A stretch of 64,000 nucleotides of DNA from Apiospora phragmitis (Eukaryota > Ascomycota > Sordariomycetes > Amphisphaeriales > Apiosporaceae). Shown here one piece after another: positions 25,252 to 36,777 of this stretch. The stretch is taken from positions 1,054,001-1,118,000 of the forward strand of contig JAQQWL010000013.1 in assembly GCA_038363925.1 (NCBI GenBank), in the 5' to 3' direction. The position numbers and the translations under genes are program-made. Positions within the stretch are counted from its first letter, which is position 1. Each line of letters opens with the position of its first letter. The notes below the pieces were generated by a model, which saw only the letters and a list, made by a program, of their open reading frames with translations, was not told the DNA's origin and made no database searches.

Positions 25252-27249
25252 TCAAGCTGCCAACGATCCTACAGATACAACTTCTTTCAGTCTCCGAGCC
25301 TCCTGCTCGGCAGCTTGCCGTTGTTTCCTACGCCTATCCGCGTCCAGTGCGGTAAAACGCCCGCGGGCGCCATGCTTGAGTTTGGTGATCATATCGGCCG
25401 CCTTCCCCATTGTAACATCAGCTTCTGTTAGCTGGTCTTGTAGGCCTCGCAATTTATTCAGAAACTTCAGCTGCCCAGCCGTAGCTGGATTATTACGCCA
25501 CTTTGCCCTTCTTGTGATAAAGGCTACAGGGTACTTTTCAGACGCATACTTGTCACTGCCATGAACGGCATCGGCAAACGTAGTCGCCTTCAATAGCTGC
25601 CGGGGAGCTGCAAAGGGGGATTTGGACGCGGTACCCTGTGGAAGGGCACGAATCTCCCATGCTGCAAACTTAACGTCGTTTCCTTCATTCTCTTCGTCCT
25701 TTTCAGCTTGCAATCTGATGTAATTCCCACCCGGCCCGCAGAGGATGTATTTGCTCTTGTCAACTTGTACCCACGAATATCGGCTAATGGCATGTATATG
25801 GCTTTCTCCAGACGTGTCCGAGATCAAGTCGAATACTGTGTCGTACTCGGTAAATGTGATTTGGCCCTTGATGGCTCCTTTACTGGTTGGCTGAGCCGTC
25901 GAACCTTCGGATTCCTTGGGCTCTTGATCCTCCGTGGTTTTCAGATCTTTTAGCTTGCGTATGTCGTTCATGGTGGCATCTTCAACAATCTCGGATGGGT
26001 CGAGGCCAAATAGGGTTGGTGCCGTGACTATCCCAGTTTCCAGACTCGACACCATATCGATAATGTGACAATTCGTTTTGCCGGGATAGAGACGCATACC
26101 TCTCCCGATCATTTGGACAAGCAAGTTCCGCGAGCGCGTCGGCCGGGCCAGCACAACACAGTCGATGTTCGGGATATCGGTCCCTTCGGTGAACACACCA
26201 CAGTTGACGAGAACGGGGAATTCCCCGCGCTTGAAGGCATCTAGGCGCTCGCTTCTCTCAACTTTGGGGGTGTCTCCCGTGATAAATCTAGCATCGATTC
26301 CATGATCTCGAAAAGCCTGAGTCAAGCCCGTTATATGAGCTATGTCCACGCAAAAGACCAGAGTTGACTTCCTCCCCTGGGCCTTGGCAAGCCAACTGCG
26401 CACTGTCACCTCGTTCACTTGTTCAGTGTTAACTGCCCGGGACAGTTCTCCCGGTTGGAAGTCGCCATTGGCTGCGCTCCGAACCCGGCGAATATCGGCT
26501 GTTGACTCGACCGTTGTGAATATCACATCCGACAGCCATTTATCTCCAATCATGTCGACATAGTCTTTGTGGTAAACAATCTCATCTATGGCCCTACCCA
26601 GGCGCAGCCCGTCAAAGCGAGAGAATGTGGCGGAGACACCAACTAAGATAGGAGACCTATCCCTTTTCTGGTCCAGCCCGAAATACTCCAGGGTCCTCAA
26701 GTATCCGGGAGCCACGATATGGTGAGCTTCATCCACTAGGACCAGCTTGAACTGCGAAGGGTCGAATTTGCTGATACGGTCACCAGAGTCGATGCTCTGA
26801 ATGCTGGCAACAGTTATGTCGGCCAGGCCAGAAGCATGCATCTTTCCCATCTCAATATCGACCGTCTTATCGGGATAGGCATTGCTGCAATGCCTGGCGG
26901 CCTGCTCAACCAGCTCCCTCCTGTGGGCCAATATCAAAGTCTTCTTGGCATTTGGATTAACTGGCCCGATACGGTCAATCAGTTGGGTGAAGACGACGGT
27001 TTTTCCAGATCCAGTTGCTAGTGAGATGCCAAGACGTTTGTGCCCATTCTGAACAGACGAAAGAACGGATTGGATGCATTCCTCTTGGTAGGCGCGCAGT
27101 CGCACTGGCTGTGGTTGTGGTGGTGCTTTTGTGTTTTCCTGCAAGGTCGCATACGGTCTTGCTGGCAGGGCTCTGATGATATAAGGCGCCTTCCTAGGTG
27201 AGTGCAATAAAGGCACAATAGCCCGCCGGGTCAGACAAGCTAGGCGCAT
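25252..27249 (-). CDS. IRC3: Mitochondrial SF2 DNA helicase (Irc3-like)
   Basis: Single exon, 665 aa. The N-terminus (about 1-35) is rich in Arg, Ala and Leu without acids, as in a mitochondrial presequence. Helicase motifs in order: Q-like LRAYQEECIQSV (51-62), Walker A ATGSGKT (78-84), LILAHRRELVEQ (Ia), DEAHH (173-177), SATFSR (206-211), TLVFCVDIAHI (IV), EGTDIPN (V) and QMIGRGMR (VI). Length and layout match yeast Irc3, a branch-specific helicase needed for mitochondrial DNA maintenance. It lacks the long C-terminal domains of bacterial UvrB/Rad25 relatives. The C-terminus is basic. It lies head to tail with the 22.6-24.5 kb gene. Confidence 0.88.
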   Translation of the reverse strand: MRLACLTRRAIVPLLHSPRKAPYIIRALPARPYATLQENTKAPPQPQPVRLRAYQEECIQSVLSSVQNGHKRLGISLATGSGKTVVFTQLIDRIGPVNPNAKKTLILAHRRELVEQAARHCSNAYPDKTVDIEMGKMHASGLADITVASIQSIDSGDRISKFDPSQFKLVLVDEAHHIVAPGYLRTLEYFGLDQKRDRSPILVGVSATFSRFDGLRLGRAIDEIVYHKDYVDMIGDKWLSDVIFTTVESTADIRRVRSAANGDFQPGELSRAVNTEQVNEVTVRSWLAKAQGRKSTLVFCVDIAHITGLTQAFRDHGIDARFITGDTPKVERSERLDAFKRGEFPVLVNCGVFTEGTDIPNIDCVVLARPTRSRNLLVQMIGRGMRLYPGKTNCHIIDMVSSLETGIVTAPTLFGLDPSEIVEDATMNDIRKLKDLKTTEDQEPKESEGSTAQPTSKGAIKGQITFTEYDTVFDLISDTSGESHIHAISRYSWVQVDKSKYILCGPGGNYIRLQAEKDEENEGNDVKFAAWEIRALPQGTASKSPFAAPRQLLKATTFADAVHGSDKYASEKYPVAFITRRAKWRNNPATAGQLKFLNKLRGLQDQLTEADVTMGKAADMITKLKHGARGRFTALDADRRRKQRQAAEQEARRLKEVVSVGSLAA

Positions 27250-28450
27250 GGCACATTCCGGCTCACAGAATCCTGCCTAGATGGGATTTTCCGTTGTTGT
27301 CCAGTAATTCGAGGTGATCAATTGATGGGAATGGATGACCTCAAGAACGTGTTGGCTCCGGTAGGTATCACAACCCAAAGCAGCTTGCCGGGCACGGACC
27401 AGACAGTGCGGGCAGGGGGGCAGGGGAACCCAGTATCTTCTCCTAACACTTACTACTCCATAGACTTCTCTACCTAACTTTATACAGGAGATGCAATTTT
27501 GGCTACCAGCTTGGTCTGACGCAAGTTCTGGCATGATCTCTTCCATGCTGCCATTGAATACCCTCTCCTATCTATAGAGGCTATAGAGGGCAACTGTTAC
27601 TATGTTACAACCCTTATTTCCATCACTGCTTAGTGACCTTCTTTATCGATGCATATTCGCACTGTCCACTTTGTGTCTACTAAACAACACAGCACAACAG
27701 GGGATATGGAGTTGTAAGTTCAACTCGACGGCAGCTCTATCTTCAAAAGATAATGGGGGTTCTCGTTTATATGAAACAACGTGATTTCCGACTTGCTAAG
27801 TGGTCAGCAATGTGGCGGTTCTAGGATATGAATAATGTTCGTCACCGGAGTCGCTTTGCCTGAACTGTCAGGGACGGCGAATATCAACGAATGGCCGAAA
27901 TGCATGTGTGCCACGCGAAAAGCCAAAAAGGAGTATTCCGGCCCCAGAGCTTTTGCACCATGTGACGGACATGCCTTTTAGAGGGATCGTACTGGTTCAG
28001 ATATACAACATGCCAAGGATGTTGATGAGGCTGATGGGGGTAGGCCAGCCGTTTGGGGTCGACAAATCGTTACCAATCCAGGCCCCCAAATGCCATGTAC
28101 TTCGCCCCGTTGTAGGCTGACCTCAAGCTGCAGCATTCACAGAAATGACCAGACGGATGATGAGGATTCGCTCATTTTGAGGCTGCTCCTACCTGAAGAT
28201 CCATATGTGATGAGGGTCTGGCCTGGTCTGGCCAGTGCATGAATCTTGTTGCCTCCATCCTCATTGGACCCCAACGCCCTCCTCCCGGATGCTTTGTGTA
28301 CCATTATCATTATACAGTCCATCTCTGGTCCTTTTCCCATTCTAAAGACTCTGGTCAATGCCCAGGCACTTGATAGACACATTCTCTAACAAAACTTATT
28401 CAAAAGCCAGTCCCTAGAACCTATTCCGACCTCTTAGTGTTCTGTTAGCT
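27250..28450. other. Intergenic region, divergent promoters
   Basis: Lies between the helicase start (minus) and the surface-protein start (plus). Only short frames without recognisable content. Confidence 0.5.
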
Positions 28451-29446
28451 ATGCGTTCCCTTTCCCTGTTGGTCTTTGCAACTCTATGTGATCTATCTTT
28501 CCAAACCCAGGCAGCTGGTTTCCGCTCTCCAGGATACATAGGAAATCGAAAAGTCGACCCACTTGCAGCAGTTGAAGTCTGGAGGATTGGGGAGCCTCGT
28601 ATGGTGGTCTTCGACGCCCCTTGGACCGAGTACTCCGTGGAGTTATGGCAGTCAGCCGGAGCAGAACATGTGAATCAAACAGCACAGAACGTTGTGTATG
28701 AACGTGAGTGACAAAGCTGGATAGCTGCTGCTGCATACTTGACAGACCCAAGTGATGCTGACCTCTCTGCTCTAGAATTGCTGGGACAGAAACTGCCCAC
28801 GACTTTTAACTGGACTGTTGAGCCGTACGATCTGAAACTCAGCGACTCCAACATGTTCTTCTTCTGGCTTCGAGTACCCAGTGATACATCAAGATCGGCG
28901 ACTTCGCCGTATTTTAATATGACCACCAATTCCTCTGCAGCTACTCCAAACACATTCTTCAGCTATGCCAGCATCGACAAGTCTCCTGGAACTCCCACAG
29001 TGCCCCCAGTACGCACCACACCAACATCGCCAGCGCGAAGCCCTACAAGCTCACCTGCGCAAGGGGATGGACGAAAGAGCTTGGCCATACAGGTTGCTAT
29101 AGCCGTCGGCATTTCCGTGGGCGGCATCTGCTCTTTCGTGTGTGCCGCGATTCTGTGCGTGCACCTCCGAAAGAAGGTGAGCCTCAAACGCGCAGGCAAA
29201 GACTCGGACCGAGAGTCCGTGAGCTCACTACCGTGGCCGCCCACCCCAAAGTTCTCGTCTTCGGAGACATGGGGTCTACCCAAGCCACCACCGAGTTCGT
29301 CGCCGCTGGTCAAGCAATCTGAGCTGCCCTTGGGGTGTGTACAGCCGCAATCTCAGACGCGGTCATCCGTTTTGTCCGACAAGAAAGCCAAGAGATATGA
29401 GCTGGATGGCCATCCTCGAGTTGCGTCGTCTGTCTATTCGAGATGA
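28451..29446 (+). CDS. Single-pass type I membrane protein with signal peptide
   Basis: Two exons (28451-28703 and 28776-29446) encode 307 aa. The intron has GTGAGT, a GCTGAC branch point and CTCTAG. Residues 1-22 form a classical signal peptide. The luminal or extracellular part (about 23-187) carries four N-glycosylation sequons (NQT, NWT, NMT, NSS) and a Thr/Pro/Ser-rich stalk from about 153, likely O-mannosylated. One transmembrane helix spans about 188-213 (VAIAVGISVGGICSFVCAAI), followed by a basic stop-transfer HLRKK and a Ser/Pro-rich cytoplasmic tail ending in KRYELDGHP. The architecture is like small fungal cell-surface or sensor proteins, but the ectodomain is not one I recognise, so no function is assigned. 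Confidence 0.78.
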
Positions 29447-30019
29447 AGGACTGAAAATAAATCGTTTCATGGGATACATCTCGCAGGACTCAGGATAGTG
29501 ACCTGTAGAATTTGGACTTGGAGTATGACAATACTTTCACTTCACGCAGGGGCGTAATCCATTCTGGGGGGTTTCACTCTTGTCGCTATGGGGAGGTTCT
29601 GATTCCTATTTGATCTTCGGGGAGGGAAGGGTCCATGTAAATTACCTAAATGAGCCAGTCTCTCAATTTAATCGTAGATTGACTGTTCGAGGGTCGGGAT
29701 GCGGCAGCGGACACAGCTTGTCTCCGCGCCGCTCACTCCACAAATCACGGAGCCGATGGATCTGGACCCTCGTCTTCAATTTTCGGACTGACTAAGTACC
29801 TGGTTGCTTCAAATGACACTAACGGTATCATATGGTGATATGCTGTGTCTTCTCGATAATATAATTCGTTTCATCTATTTAACCTTCTCGTCTAGCTGGT
29901 TGATCCAGCCGTAACGAAATTTTCGCGTGCTGTCTGATTGACATGGACTCCACCTGTCGAGTTTCTTGACCTTGCTCGCCCACCGCTCGTCAGTCACCTT
30001 CCCTGGGCAAACAGGTGCC
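29447..30019. other. Intergenic: terminator and Rrn5 promoter
   Basis: Short spacer between two same-strand genes. The string CTGGTTGATCCAGCC near 29895 superficially resembles the start of 18S rRNA, but no further rRNA similarity follows. Confidence 0.45.
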
Positions 30020-31816
30020 ATGGCTTCCGACTATGAAGCGGAGTACGAGCCCAGCGATGCTGAGTCTGTTGCATCAGACGCACCTGTTGGGGTCGCCTTG
30101 GGTGGCTCTGCGACTACACCACAGTATGCTCAATCGCCGCGTAAAAGGCGTGCGACGCAGCATGAGATCAACGTCCCTCTCAAGCGTCTGCGCAGCGCTT
30201 TCAACACGGGCTATCTGGATCTTTTGAACCAAGACATATCGGATGCCGCGGTGGCGGCAAGCAAAAACGAAGCCAACTCTCGGGCTGCTCTGGAGCCCTC
30301 GCAGATTGGCGCAGTGTATTGGAGGGCTTCAGAGAAGGTGTCGTTCTTCTCCGCGCTGGACAGGCTCGGACGGGACGACCACGCCGGCATCGCGGCACGC
30401 ATTGGGAGCAAAAGCCCGCTGGAAGTGGCGCAGTTCATCACCCTCTTGTCCGAGTGCGAGAAGAAGAGGAAGGACGAACGCGAGTCTTGGCAGGAGGGCC
30501 TGCGTCCCGACAGCATCCCCGCGGCCGCCGAGATTAGCCACGAGTGCTGCGTGGCCCTGGACGGGATCGCAGACGACTTGTCGATACGGCAGGAGACCCA
30601 CGAGCAGGCGCTGGAGGAGAAACGATGGGGCGAGGAACACTGGCTCGTCACGCAGTCGCTCGTGGGCACGGGGAACTCTTCTACCGCCAAGCAAATAGCA
30701 GGGGAACTGCCCTTTGCCGATCTGTTCGCCCTGCCGAACTGGCTCAATCTAAGCGAGCGGGTGTTCATGAACTCGTCGGTTCCCGATTGCAACTGGCATC
30801 ATGTTTCCGAAGAGCCGCCGGCAATCAGGGCCACGGCACTGTCCGACTTCCATGAGCTCGCGAAAAGCATCACGACGAGACTTGTTGCCACAGCTCTCTT
30901 CATGAGCGAGTCTCGAATCAAAGCGAGCAGAACGCACGCAAAACGAGTAATTAAAACAAGGGATGTCCAAGCAGCCGTGGAATCCCTGAACCTGAAGAAT
31001 AACAGTCGCGATTTTTGGGCACGGGCTGCACGGAGACTACGGTTAGATATACAAGGAGAGGCTTCACAGCCAGATGGCGAGTCTCAGTCATCATCAGCCG
31101 ACGAGTCGACGGACTACGAGGACGAAACAGAACAAAAAGGTGGCGAAAACCATGTCTTGTCTTACGACGAGGTAGAAGCGGCGTTTGGGATTGTCCAGAG
31201 CCGACATAGGAAACAACCACCCACCGAACTTTCGTTTCAATACGTCATCGACGAAGACGAAACATCCTCCAGTGAAGACGAAACGCAATCGGTGGCCGCT
31301 GTCGGCGACGAAGAAGGAGCAGAAGAAGCAGACGACGTAGGCTCCGGCCAGCAAGACCTGAAAGACAGCGACTCTGACTCTACTTCCGGCAAACTGGACG
31401 GTCGTAGCCTACCTCTAGACCAAGAAGCTATCGATCGTGACGTTCGCGAGGTGGTAATGTTCTCGGCCGAGGTGGCCGAGACCACGCGCTCTCGCGAAGG
31501 CATTAGGAAGCGCATCACCGCGGAGCACATCTTGGAGGCCGAGGCAGAAGGCGCAGATGCCCGCTTCAGCGCGCAGGAGGAAGCGCTGCTATGGAGCATT
31601 GCCAAACAGCAACAGCCCTCGTCCGAACGCCATCGGAAGGTGGGGCCAGTAAAAAGGGGAAAGAGCACCGACTATGAGAGGGACAGCAACAGTAAGACGG
31701 CAGCTCGCTACACAAATAGGGCTACCATGGAGCAGGCGGCGAGGAACTGGAGGGAAGGCTTCCGCTACGTTGCCGAGTGGGAGACCTACGGCACGTTCCC
31801 GCCTCATGAGGTGTAA
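30020..31816 (+). CDS. RRN5: RNA polymerase I upstream activating factor subunit (Rrn5-like)
   Basis: Single exon, 598 aa from the ATG at 30020 (context GCCATGG). A SANT/Myb-like segment spans about 98-145 (VYWRASEKVSFFSALDRLGR), with the conserved spaced Trp and Phe residues of Rrn5. A stretch at about 275-325 (LVATALFMSESRI .. VIKTRDVQAAVESLNL) looks like the central and last helices of a histone fold, as expected for UAF subunits. The C-terminal half is highly acidic (Asp/Glu/Ser runs, about 360-480), followed by a basic end. Rrn5 belongs to the UAF complex that binds the rDNA upstream element and recruits core factor. The SANT-plus-acid layout could also fit another chromatin protein, but the histone-fold-like helices favour Rrn5. 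Confidence 0.75.
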   Translation: MASDYEAEYEPSDAESVASDAPVGVALGGSATTPQYAQSPRKRRATQHEINVPLKRLRSAFNTGYLDLLNQDISDAAVAASKNEANSRAALEPSQIGAVYWRASEKVSFFSALDRLGRDDHAGIAARIGSKSPLEVAQFITLLSECEKKRKDERESWQEGLRPDSIPAAAEISHECCVALDGIADDLSIRQETHEQALEEKRWGEEHWLVTQSLVGTGNSSTAKQIAGELPFADLFALPNWLNLSERVFMNSSVPDCNWHHVSEEPPAIRATALSDFHELAKSITTRLVATALFMSESRIKASRTHAKRVIKTRDVQAAVESLNLKNNSRDFWARAARRLRLDIQGEASQPDGESQSSSADESTDYEDETEQKGGENHVLSYDEVEAAFGIVQSRHRKQPPTELSFQYVIDEDETSSSEDETQSVAAVGDEEGAEEADDVGSGQQDLKDSDSDSTSGKLDGRSLPLDQEAIDRDVREVVMFSAEVAETTRSREGIRKRITAEHILEAEAEGADARFSAQEEALLWSIAKQQQPSSERHRKVGPVKRGKSTDYERDSNSKTAARYTNRATMEQAARNWREGFRYVAEWETYGTFPPHEV

Positions 31817-32299
31817 ACCCTGTACGCGGAAACACGGCCCAGCGAGCGCTAACTGCGATCACGAACCATGATGGGGTCCAGAGAACAAACTACAAGACGA
31901 GCATTGATAATGGAGGCACATCGAAAAGGGGGTGGGAAGAGGCAACCGATCCATTTGCCTGGTTTTGTCCAGGATCAGCCTAAGCTACTATATTAATACA
32001 TTTCCCTACATAAAGTCCTCCAATCATTCGTGGTCCAATTATTCGTCCATCCATCGAAGTCGTGCCTTGAAACGTACGCCAGAAATCAGAACCGAAATAC
32101 AACACACGAACGCCTTTTTGTTATCATCATCCATGAGAAGAAACCCACACAACAGATATCACACAAACCGTTTTTCGTCATCACATGTTCATTCCCATAG
32201 TTGCGTCGCAAAGAAGAAAACAAGCCCCTACTGCCGTGCCCATCCAAAATCACACCCGATGGATCCCTTTGCTTGGCCGCCTAGCTCAAGATATCGGTC
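31817..32299. other. Intergenic region between converging genes
   Basis: 3' flanks of the Rrn5-like gene (plus) and the four-TM protein gene (minus). A/C-rich, with no gene seen. Confidence 0.5.
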
Positions 32300-34360
32300 T
32301 CAATCATCGTTCAAGATGCTGTACCGCGAGTAGGCACCGCTCTTGTTCCCCGCTCGGCCTTCCTCGGCGATCTTGCCACTGACGTTTCGGCGGTACTTGC
32401 CACCGCCGCCACCCCCGAGGTCGTAGTCGTTGCCGGACGAGACCTGGCGCGGATTGCCCACCATGATGGGCGGCGTCGCCGCCTTCAGATCGCCGTACGC
32501 CTTGGCGTAGAACATGCCTTCTTCGGGCTGGATTGACGAGTCGCGGTTGCGGCTCTGCCAGGTGTCCCGGACCGTCAGTCCCGCGGGCTGCTGCTGCTGG
32601 TCCGTGATGTCCTGGCTGCCACTCACGGTGCGTGGGTTCAGCGAGACCTCCGAGAGCGCAGAGCCGCGGTTAGGCCGGTAAGGGGTCTTTTTCCGGGGAA
32701 GACTTGTGCTGTTGTTGCCATGTGCAGGTGGCTTCGGTGGCGGTCCCAATGCCGAGGACGAGATGGAAGATATAGAGGGGGTAGGGTTGGATCGCAACGG
32801 GTTTGGGTGCATTGAGTTGCCGAGGATGATATCGTCCTCGAAGTCCGACACATCATCCGGTCCCATCATCCTGTTGCCCATGTTCTCCTGGTCCGAGTCC
32901 TCCCCATCCGAGTCTGCCAGGTTATACCTCTGGTTCACAGCCTCGTAGGCGCTCGTTTTGGGGGCTTTCTTGCTGGCTTCTCTCAGTTTGCGGGCGCGCT
33001 CTTGTGTCCGGTTGACCAGCGATTCTGAAGCATACCAAGCCTCAGTGAAACGAGCAGGACGGGTTGGCGACGGGTTGCTGTTCGCTGGGCTCTCGGGTGC
33101 GGAGCTCCCTGGGCGGGATATTTGGTTCGCGCCTGTCTCTTGAAGGGTATCTCCGTGTAGCTGCCGCGATGCGAGGGGCCAGGTGGCTTCGATAGGCGCC
33201 TGGGGTCAATCACCGAGGCCAGGCTGTTTCTTGGCGAGTTATCCGGAACAACTTGGTATTGACGATCGGGCAAATTCACCTGGCTGTCTCGCTTCATTGA
33301 TGCGAGGGAATCGCCGGAGTTGCTGCGAGTGTGCATGAACGGAATGCTCGGGGGACGCGAGAGGTCGTTCTCATACGGAGCCCCGGAACGACGGCAGTCC
33401 TCGAGCGGCGTAGACATACGCTTGCTGTTCTCCGACATGTAGCTCGTGGCGATGGACGACTTGTTTCGCTTGTGCCGCGCGGTCAGATGATCCTCGAGAG
33501 GGTTCATGTCCGGGGGCATGTGCGAAATGCGTCTAAACATGAAGCCGAGCCAGAGAGAGATAGCGAGGGAGACGACATGCAGACCGCCTGATCCAATCAG
33601 GGTGTAGTACGCAGCGGAGACGAAGTAGCCCGTAAACAATTCGTTGCCCGTAAGATTCATCCACTCCGTTCCGTGATTGACGATAGCCATACCGCCAAAT
33701 GCATAGAGCGGGAGCACAGCTAGGTCAGTGAAGGCAGCAAACATCTGGTAAGCCGCAGCAGATGCCGGTGGTCGTGCGCCAGGTGCCTGCCAATAATGAT
33801 AGATGGCATATGCAGAGCAGATGGCCACCACGCCAGGCTGACTTCATGTCAGTAAAAAGCCATGACTAGGACCGAAAAGACAACCATGAACGCGCCAATA
33901 AGACTTACCGTGATTCGGAGAACCCATTGAGCAATGGGGTCGACCTTGATGAGCAAGATCATGAAGGCGAGCAAGCCGAGATCAGCAACCAATTCGAATG
34001 CGCGCAAGACGATCTGCACTTTTCTCGAGAACTTGATCCACCATTTGGCGGTTCCGCCCATGGGCCGGATGAGAGAGCTTCGGCCAGTAGGGACTTCGTG
34101 CGCACTTTGCATCATAAAAGTCAGTCCACTCGGCCCTTGTGATGCATCTAGACTTCGCGTGGGGAGGAGGAGGTGGAGGATGAAAACTGGATAACCTACT
34201 CGGGGTGGCGGTTGAAGGAGACTAGAGGGCCATCTGGCTTGGGTATCTTGGGCTTGACCTCCCAGCTTTGGCGCGTGATGGCCTTGGGGTCGAACTCCTT
34301 GACCGGGAATCTGTAGTCGCGCTGATCCAGATCGTAGAGATATGGCTGCTGGACCCCCAT
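32300..34360 (-). CDS. Conserved four-TM fungal membrane protein, one apparent frameshift
   Basis: Three exons (34360-34200, 34104-33909 and 33837-32300) give 631 aa once one base is allowed for. Introns are canonical with CTGAC branch points. The cytosolic N-terminus (DYRFPVKEFDPKAITRQSWE) is followed by TM1 (VLRAFELVADLGLLAFMILL), TM2 (PGVVAICSAYAIYHYW), TM3 (AAYQMFAAFTDLAVLPLYAF) and TM4 (YTLIGSGGLHVVSLAISLWL). A long Ser/Pro/Arg-rich cytoplasmic tail contains ARFTEAWYASESLVNRTQ. The frame changes at the CCC run at 33145-33147: adding one C gives SYTEIPLQETGANQISRPG. An N-glycosylation-like NLT lies between TM3 and TM4. The long tail suggests a plasma-membrane protein with regulatory phosphorylation, but function is unknown. 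Confidence 0.75.
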
Positions 34361-35117
34361 CCTTCGAGTGTGTCAGTCAGTACGGCGCTGACGTTCGGTG
34401 GTGTGGTACGCAGAGAGTGGGAATATGTGCGTTTGTGTGTTGGCAGAGGATCAGCAGCTACCTGTGTAAGGGAATGCCCTGTCTTAGGCGACAGAAGGGT
34501 GTGGAGGACGACGACGTATGTGTTTGTGTAGATACTCAGGTAGTCAGTCAGTGCGGTATGAGTGTGTATTTTTCCAATTCGTGACCTGAAGATGCGTACA
34601 TATGGACATTACCCTCCATCATTGCTAAGATGCGACTGAAGTATGCGGGTTGGCACAGCAACCGCCTGCCAACCTTGAAGCGCCTAGTGGCCAATTTTCT
34701 TCGCCTTGCCGCCGACACACTCGTCACATCGCACACTACTACCTTACTACTGGTCATATCCGTTTCTTTGTTAGCAATAGTGAACACTATTGCCTATTTG
34801 ATATATCGATTGATTCGATGCCAATGTTATTCTACGGATAGCTTGGCTTCTTCTCGGTGGGTAGTTGGAAGAGCGAGAAATCTACCTAGAGATTCGGCTC
34901 CAGTGCTTGGCCGCCCACCGCCCGCACAGCTGCTAGCCCAAGCTCGTAACCCCGAGACGTCATTACTGCCATGTCCGAAATTCATCGTATTGAGAGAAAC
35001 ACTTGACTGCGCCTTCTATAAACCCATACATATTTAATATATGCACAACCTGTCTGATTTACTTGCCACCACGGCATACAGTTAGTTGGCCTCACACACG
35101 CAATTGAGCCAAAGCAA
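34361..35117. other. Divergent promoter region
   Basis: Lies between the four-TM protein (minus) and the ferredoxin reductase (plus). No gene. A TATTTAATATATGCA tract lies about 80 bp before the reductase ATG. Confidence 0.5.
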
Positions 35118-36721
35118 ATGAATGCTGTTGCGAGATCATGGCTCTGCCGTCCCGCAGCTTTTCGGTACAAGGCTGTTCAAGCATCACCAAAGAGCTTCTA
35201 CTCGACAATCGGTCGCAATGACCGCCCTTTTCGTATGGCTGTTGTTGGCTCCGGCCCGGCTGGCTTCTATACTGCTTACCGGGTTATGTCTAAAATTGAC
35301 AGAGCAAAAGTAGACATGTACGAAGCCTTGCCGGTGCCGTTTGGGCTAGTGAGATTTGGCGTCGCCCCCGACCACCCCGAGGTCAAGGTCAGTCTCATGA
35401 GACCAATAGCTTATCACGCACACCACGCACATGTGCACATATATATGCCTAACATATGTCACAGAATTGTCAAGACAAATTCGAAGAGGTTGCGTCTTCT
35501 CCCGATTTCACTTTTGTCGGAAATACCTCAGTGGGCGACCTGGGCCCGCAGTTTGATGGGTGCACCGTCCCGCTGGCATCCCTGATGAAGAACTACGATG
35601 CCGTCGTATTTGCCTACGGCGCCGCCCGGGACAAAAAGCTAGGCATCCCTGGCGAGTCCCAGCTCAATGGCATATACTCGGCCCGCGAGTTCGTGGGGTG
35701 GTACAACGGCCTTCCGGAGTTCGCGGATCTGGCGCCCGACCTGACCCGGGGCGACGAGGCCGTCATCGTCGGCCAGGGCAACGTCGCGCTCGACGTGGCG
35801 CGCATGCTGCTGGAGAACGTGGACGTGCTGCGCAAGTCCGACATCATCGAGGCTGCCATCGAGACCCTGCTGAAGAGCCGCATCAAGCGCGTGCACGTCG
35901 TCGGGCGGAGAGGGCCCATGCAGGCCGCTTTCACGATCAAGGAGATCCGCGAGCTGATGAAGCTGCAGAGTGTCGGCTTTCACCCGGTAGATATGGCGTT
36001 GATGCCGCCGGAGATCTCAAAACTGCCCCGGGCCAGAAGGCGATTGATGGACATCCTCGTCAAGGGCTCCACGGCGAAAGTCGACGGTGCAGCCAAGTCA
36101 TGGTCGCTGGATTTCTGTTTGTCCCCGACAGAGTTCGTTGGCGACGCAGAAGGCAACCTGAGCCGGACGGTGTTTGAGAAAACGTCCCTGTCGGACCCAT
36201 TCGATACGGCTTCAAGAGTCAGCGGCACAGGCGAGAAGATTGATATGGCATCGTCTGTTGCGTTCCGCTCCATTGGCTACAAATCAGTTGCACTGCCCGG
36301 ATTTGCTGAAGCCGGCATATCTTTTGACGACAGAACTGGGGTGATACGCAACGACGGTTTGGGTCGAGTATTCAGCGGCAAGGCGCATCCAAACGACACT
36401 CCAGTGCCCCTGGCGGGTGTTTACTGCGCCGGTTGGGTGAAAAGGGGCCCTACAGGCGTTATTGCGTCAACCATGGAGGATGCCTTTTCCACAGGAGATG
36501 CCATAGCAACCGATTGGACATCAAACACTAGGTTCGCCGGTGACGGAGATAGCCTTGGCTTGGTTGGGGTGAAGGGGGACATTGACACCAGCAGATGTAA
36601 CATTATTAGCTGGAACGACTGGCACAAAATAGATAAGGCGGAAAAAGCAAGGGGCCAGGCCATTGGCAAGGAGAGAGAAAAGTTCACGAGCACAGCGAAT
36701 ATGCTGGAAGCTGCAGCCTAA
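35118..36721 (+). CDS. ARH1: Mitochondrial NADPH:adrenodoxin/ferredoxin reductase
   Basis: Two exons (35118-35387 and 35465-36721) encode 508 aa. The N-terminal 30 residues form a mitochondrial presequence (MNAVARSWLCRPAAFRYKAV). The FAD-binding motif VVGSGPAGFYTAYR is at about 42-55. PVPFGLVRFGVAPDHPEVK is the family signature just before the splice. The NADPH-binding IVGQGNVALDVARMLL is at about 191-206, followed by VVGRRGPMQAAFTIKEIREL. The C-terminal GWVKRGPTGVIASTMEDA closes the FAD site. The enzyme passes electrons from NADPH to mitochondrial ferredoxin (Yah1) for Fe-S cluster and haem A synthesis, and its yeast homologue is essential. It converges on ETF-alpha with only 56 bp between stop codons. 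Confidence 0.95.
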
Positions 36722-36777
36722 GCAACGAGATACCCATGTGGGCGGGCAGTTGTACAGTTGTATATCTATCATGAATT

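Noticed and set aside
25200..25270. Possible tRNA (GAGTTCGACTC T-loop-like string, minus strand)
   Set aside because: The flanking bases do not form a T-stem or acceptor stem, and no A box is present.
29890..29925. CTGGTTGATCC string resembling the 5' end of 18S rRNA
   Set aside because: Similarity ends after about a dozen bases; nothing rRNA-like follows.
35560..36177. 205-codon alternate frame inside the ferredoxin reductase
   Set aside because: A high-GC shadow of the real gene.
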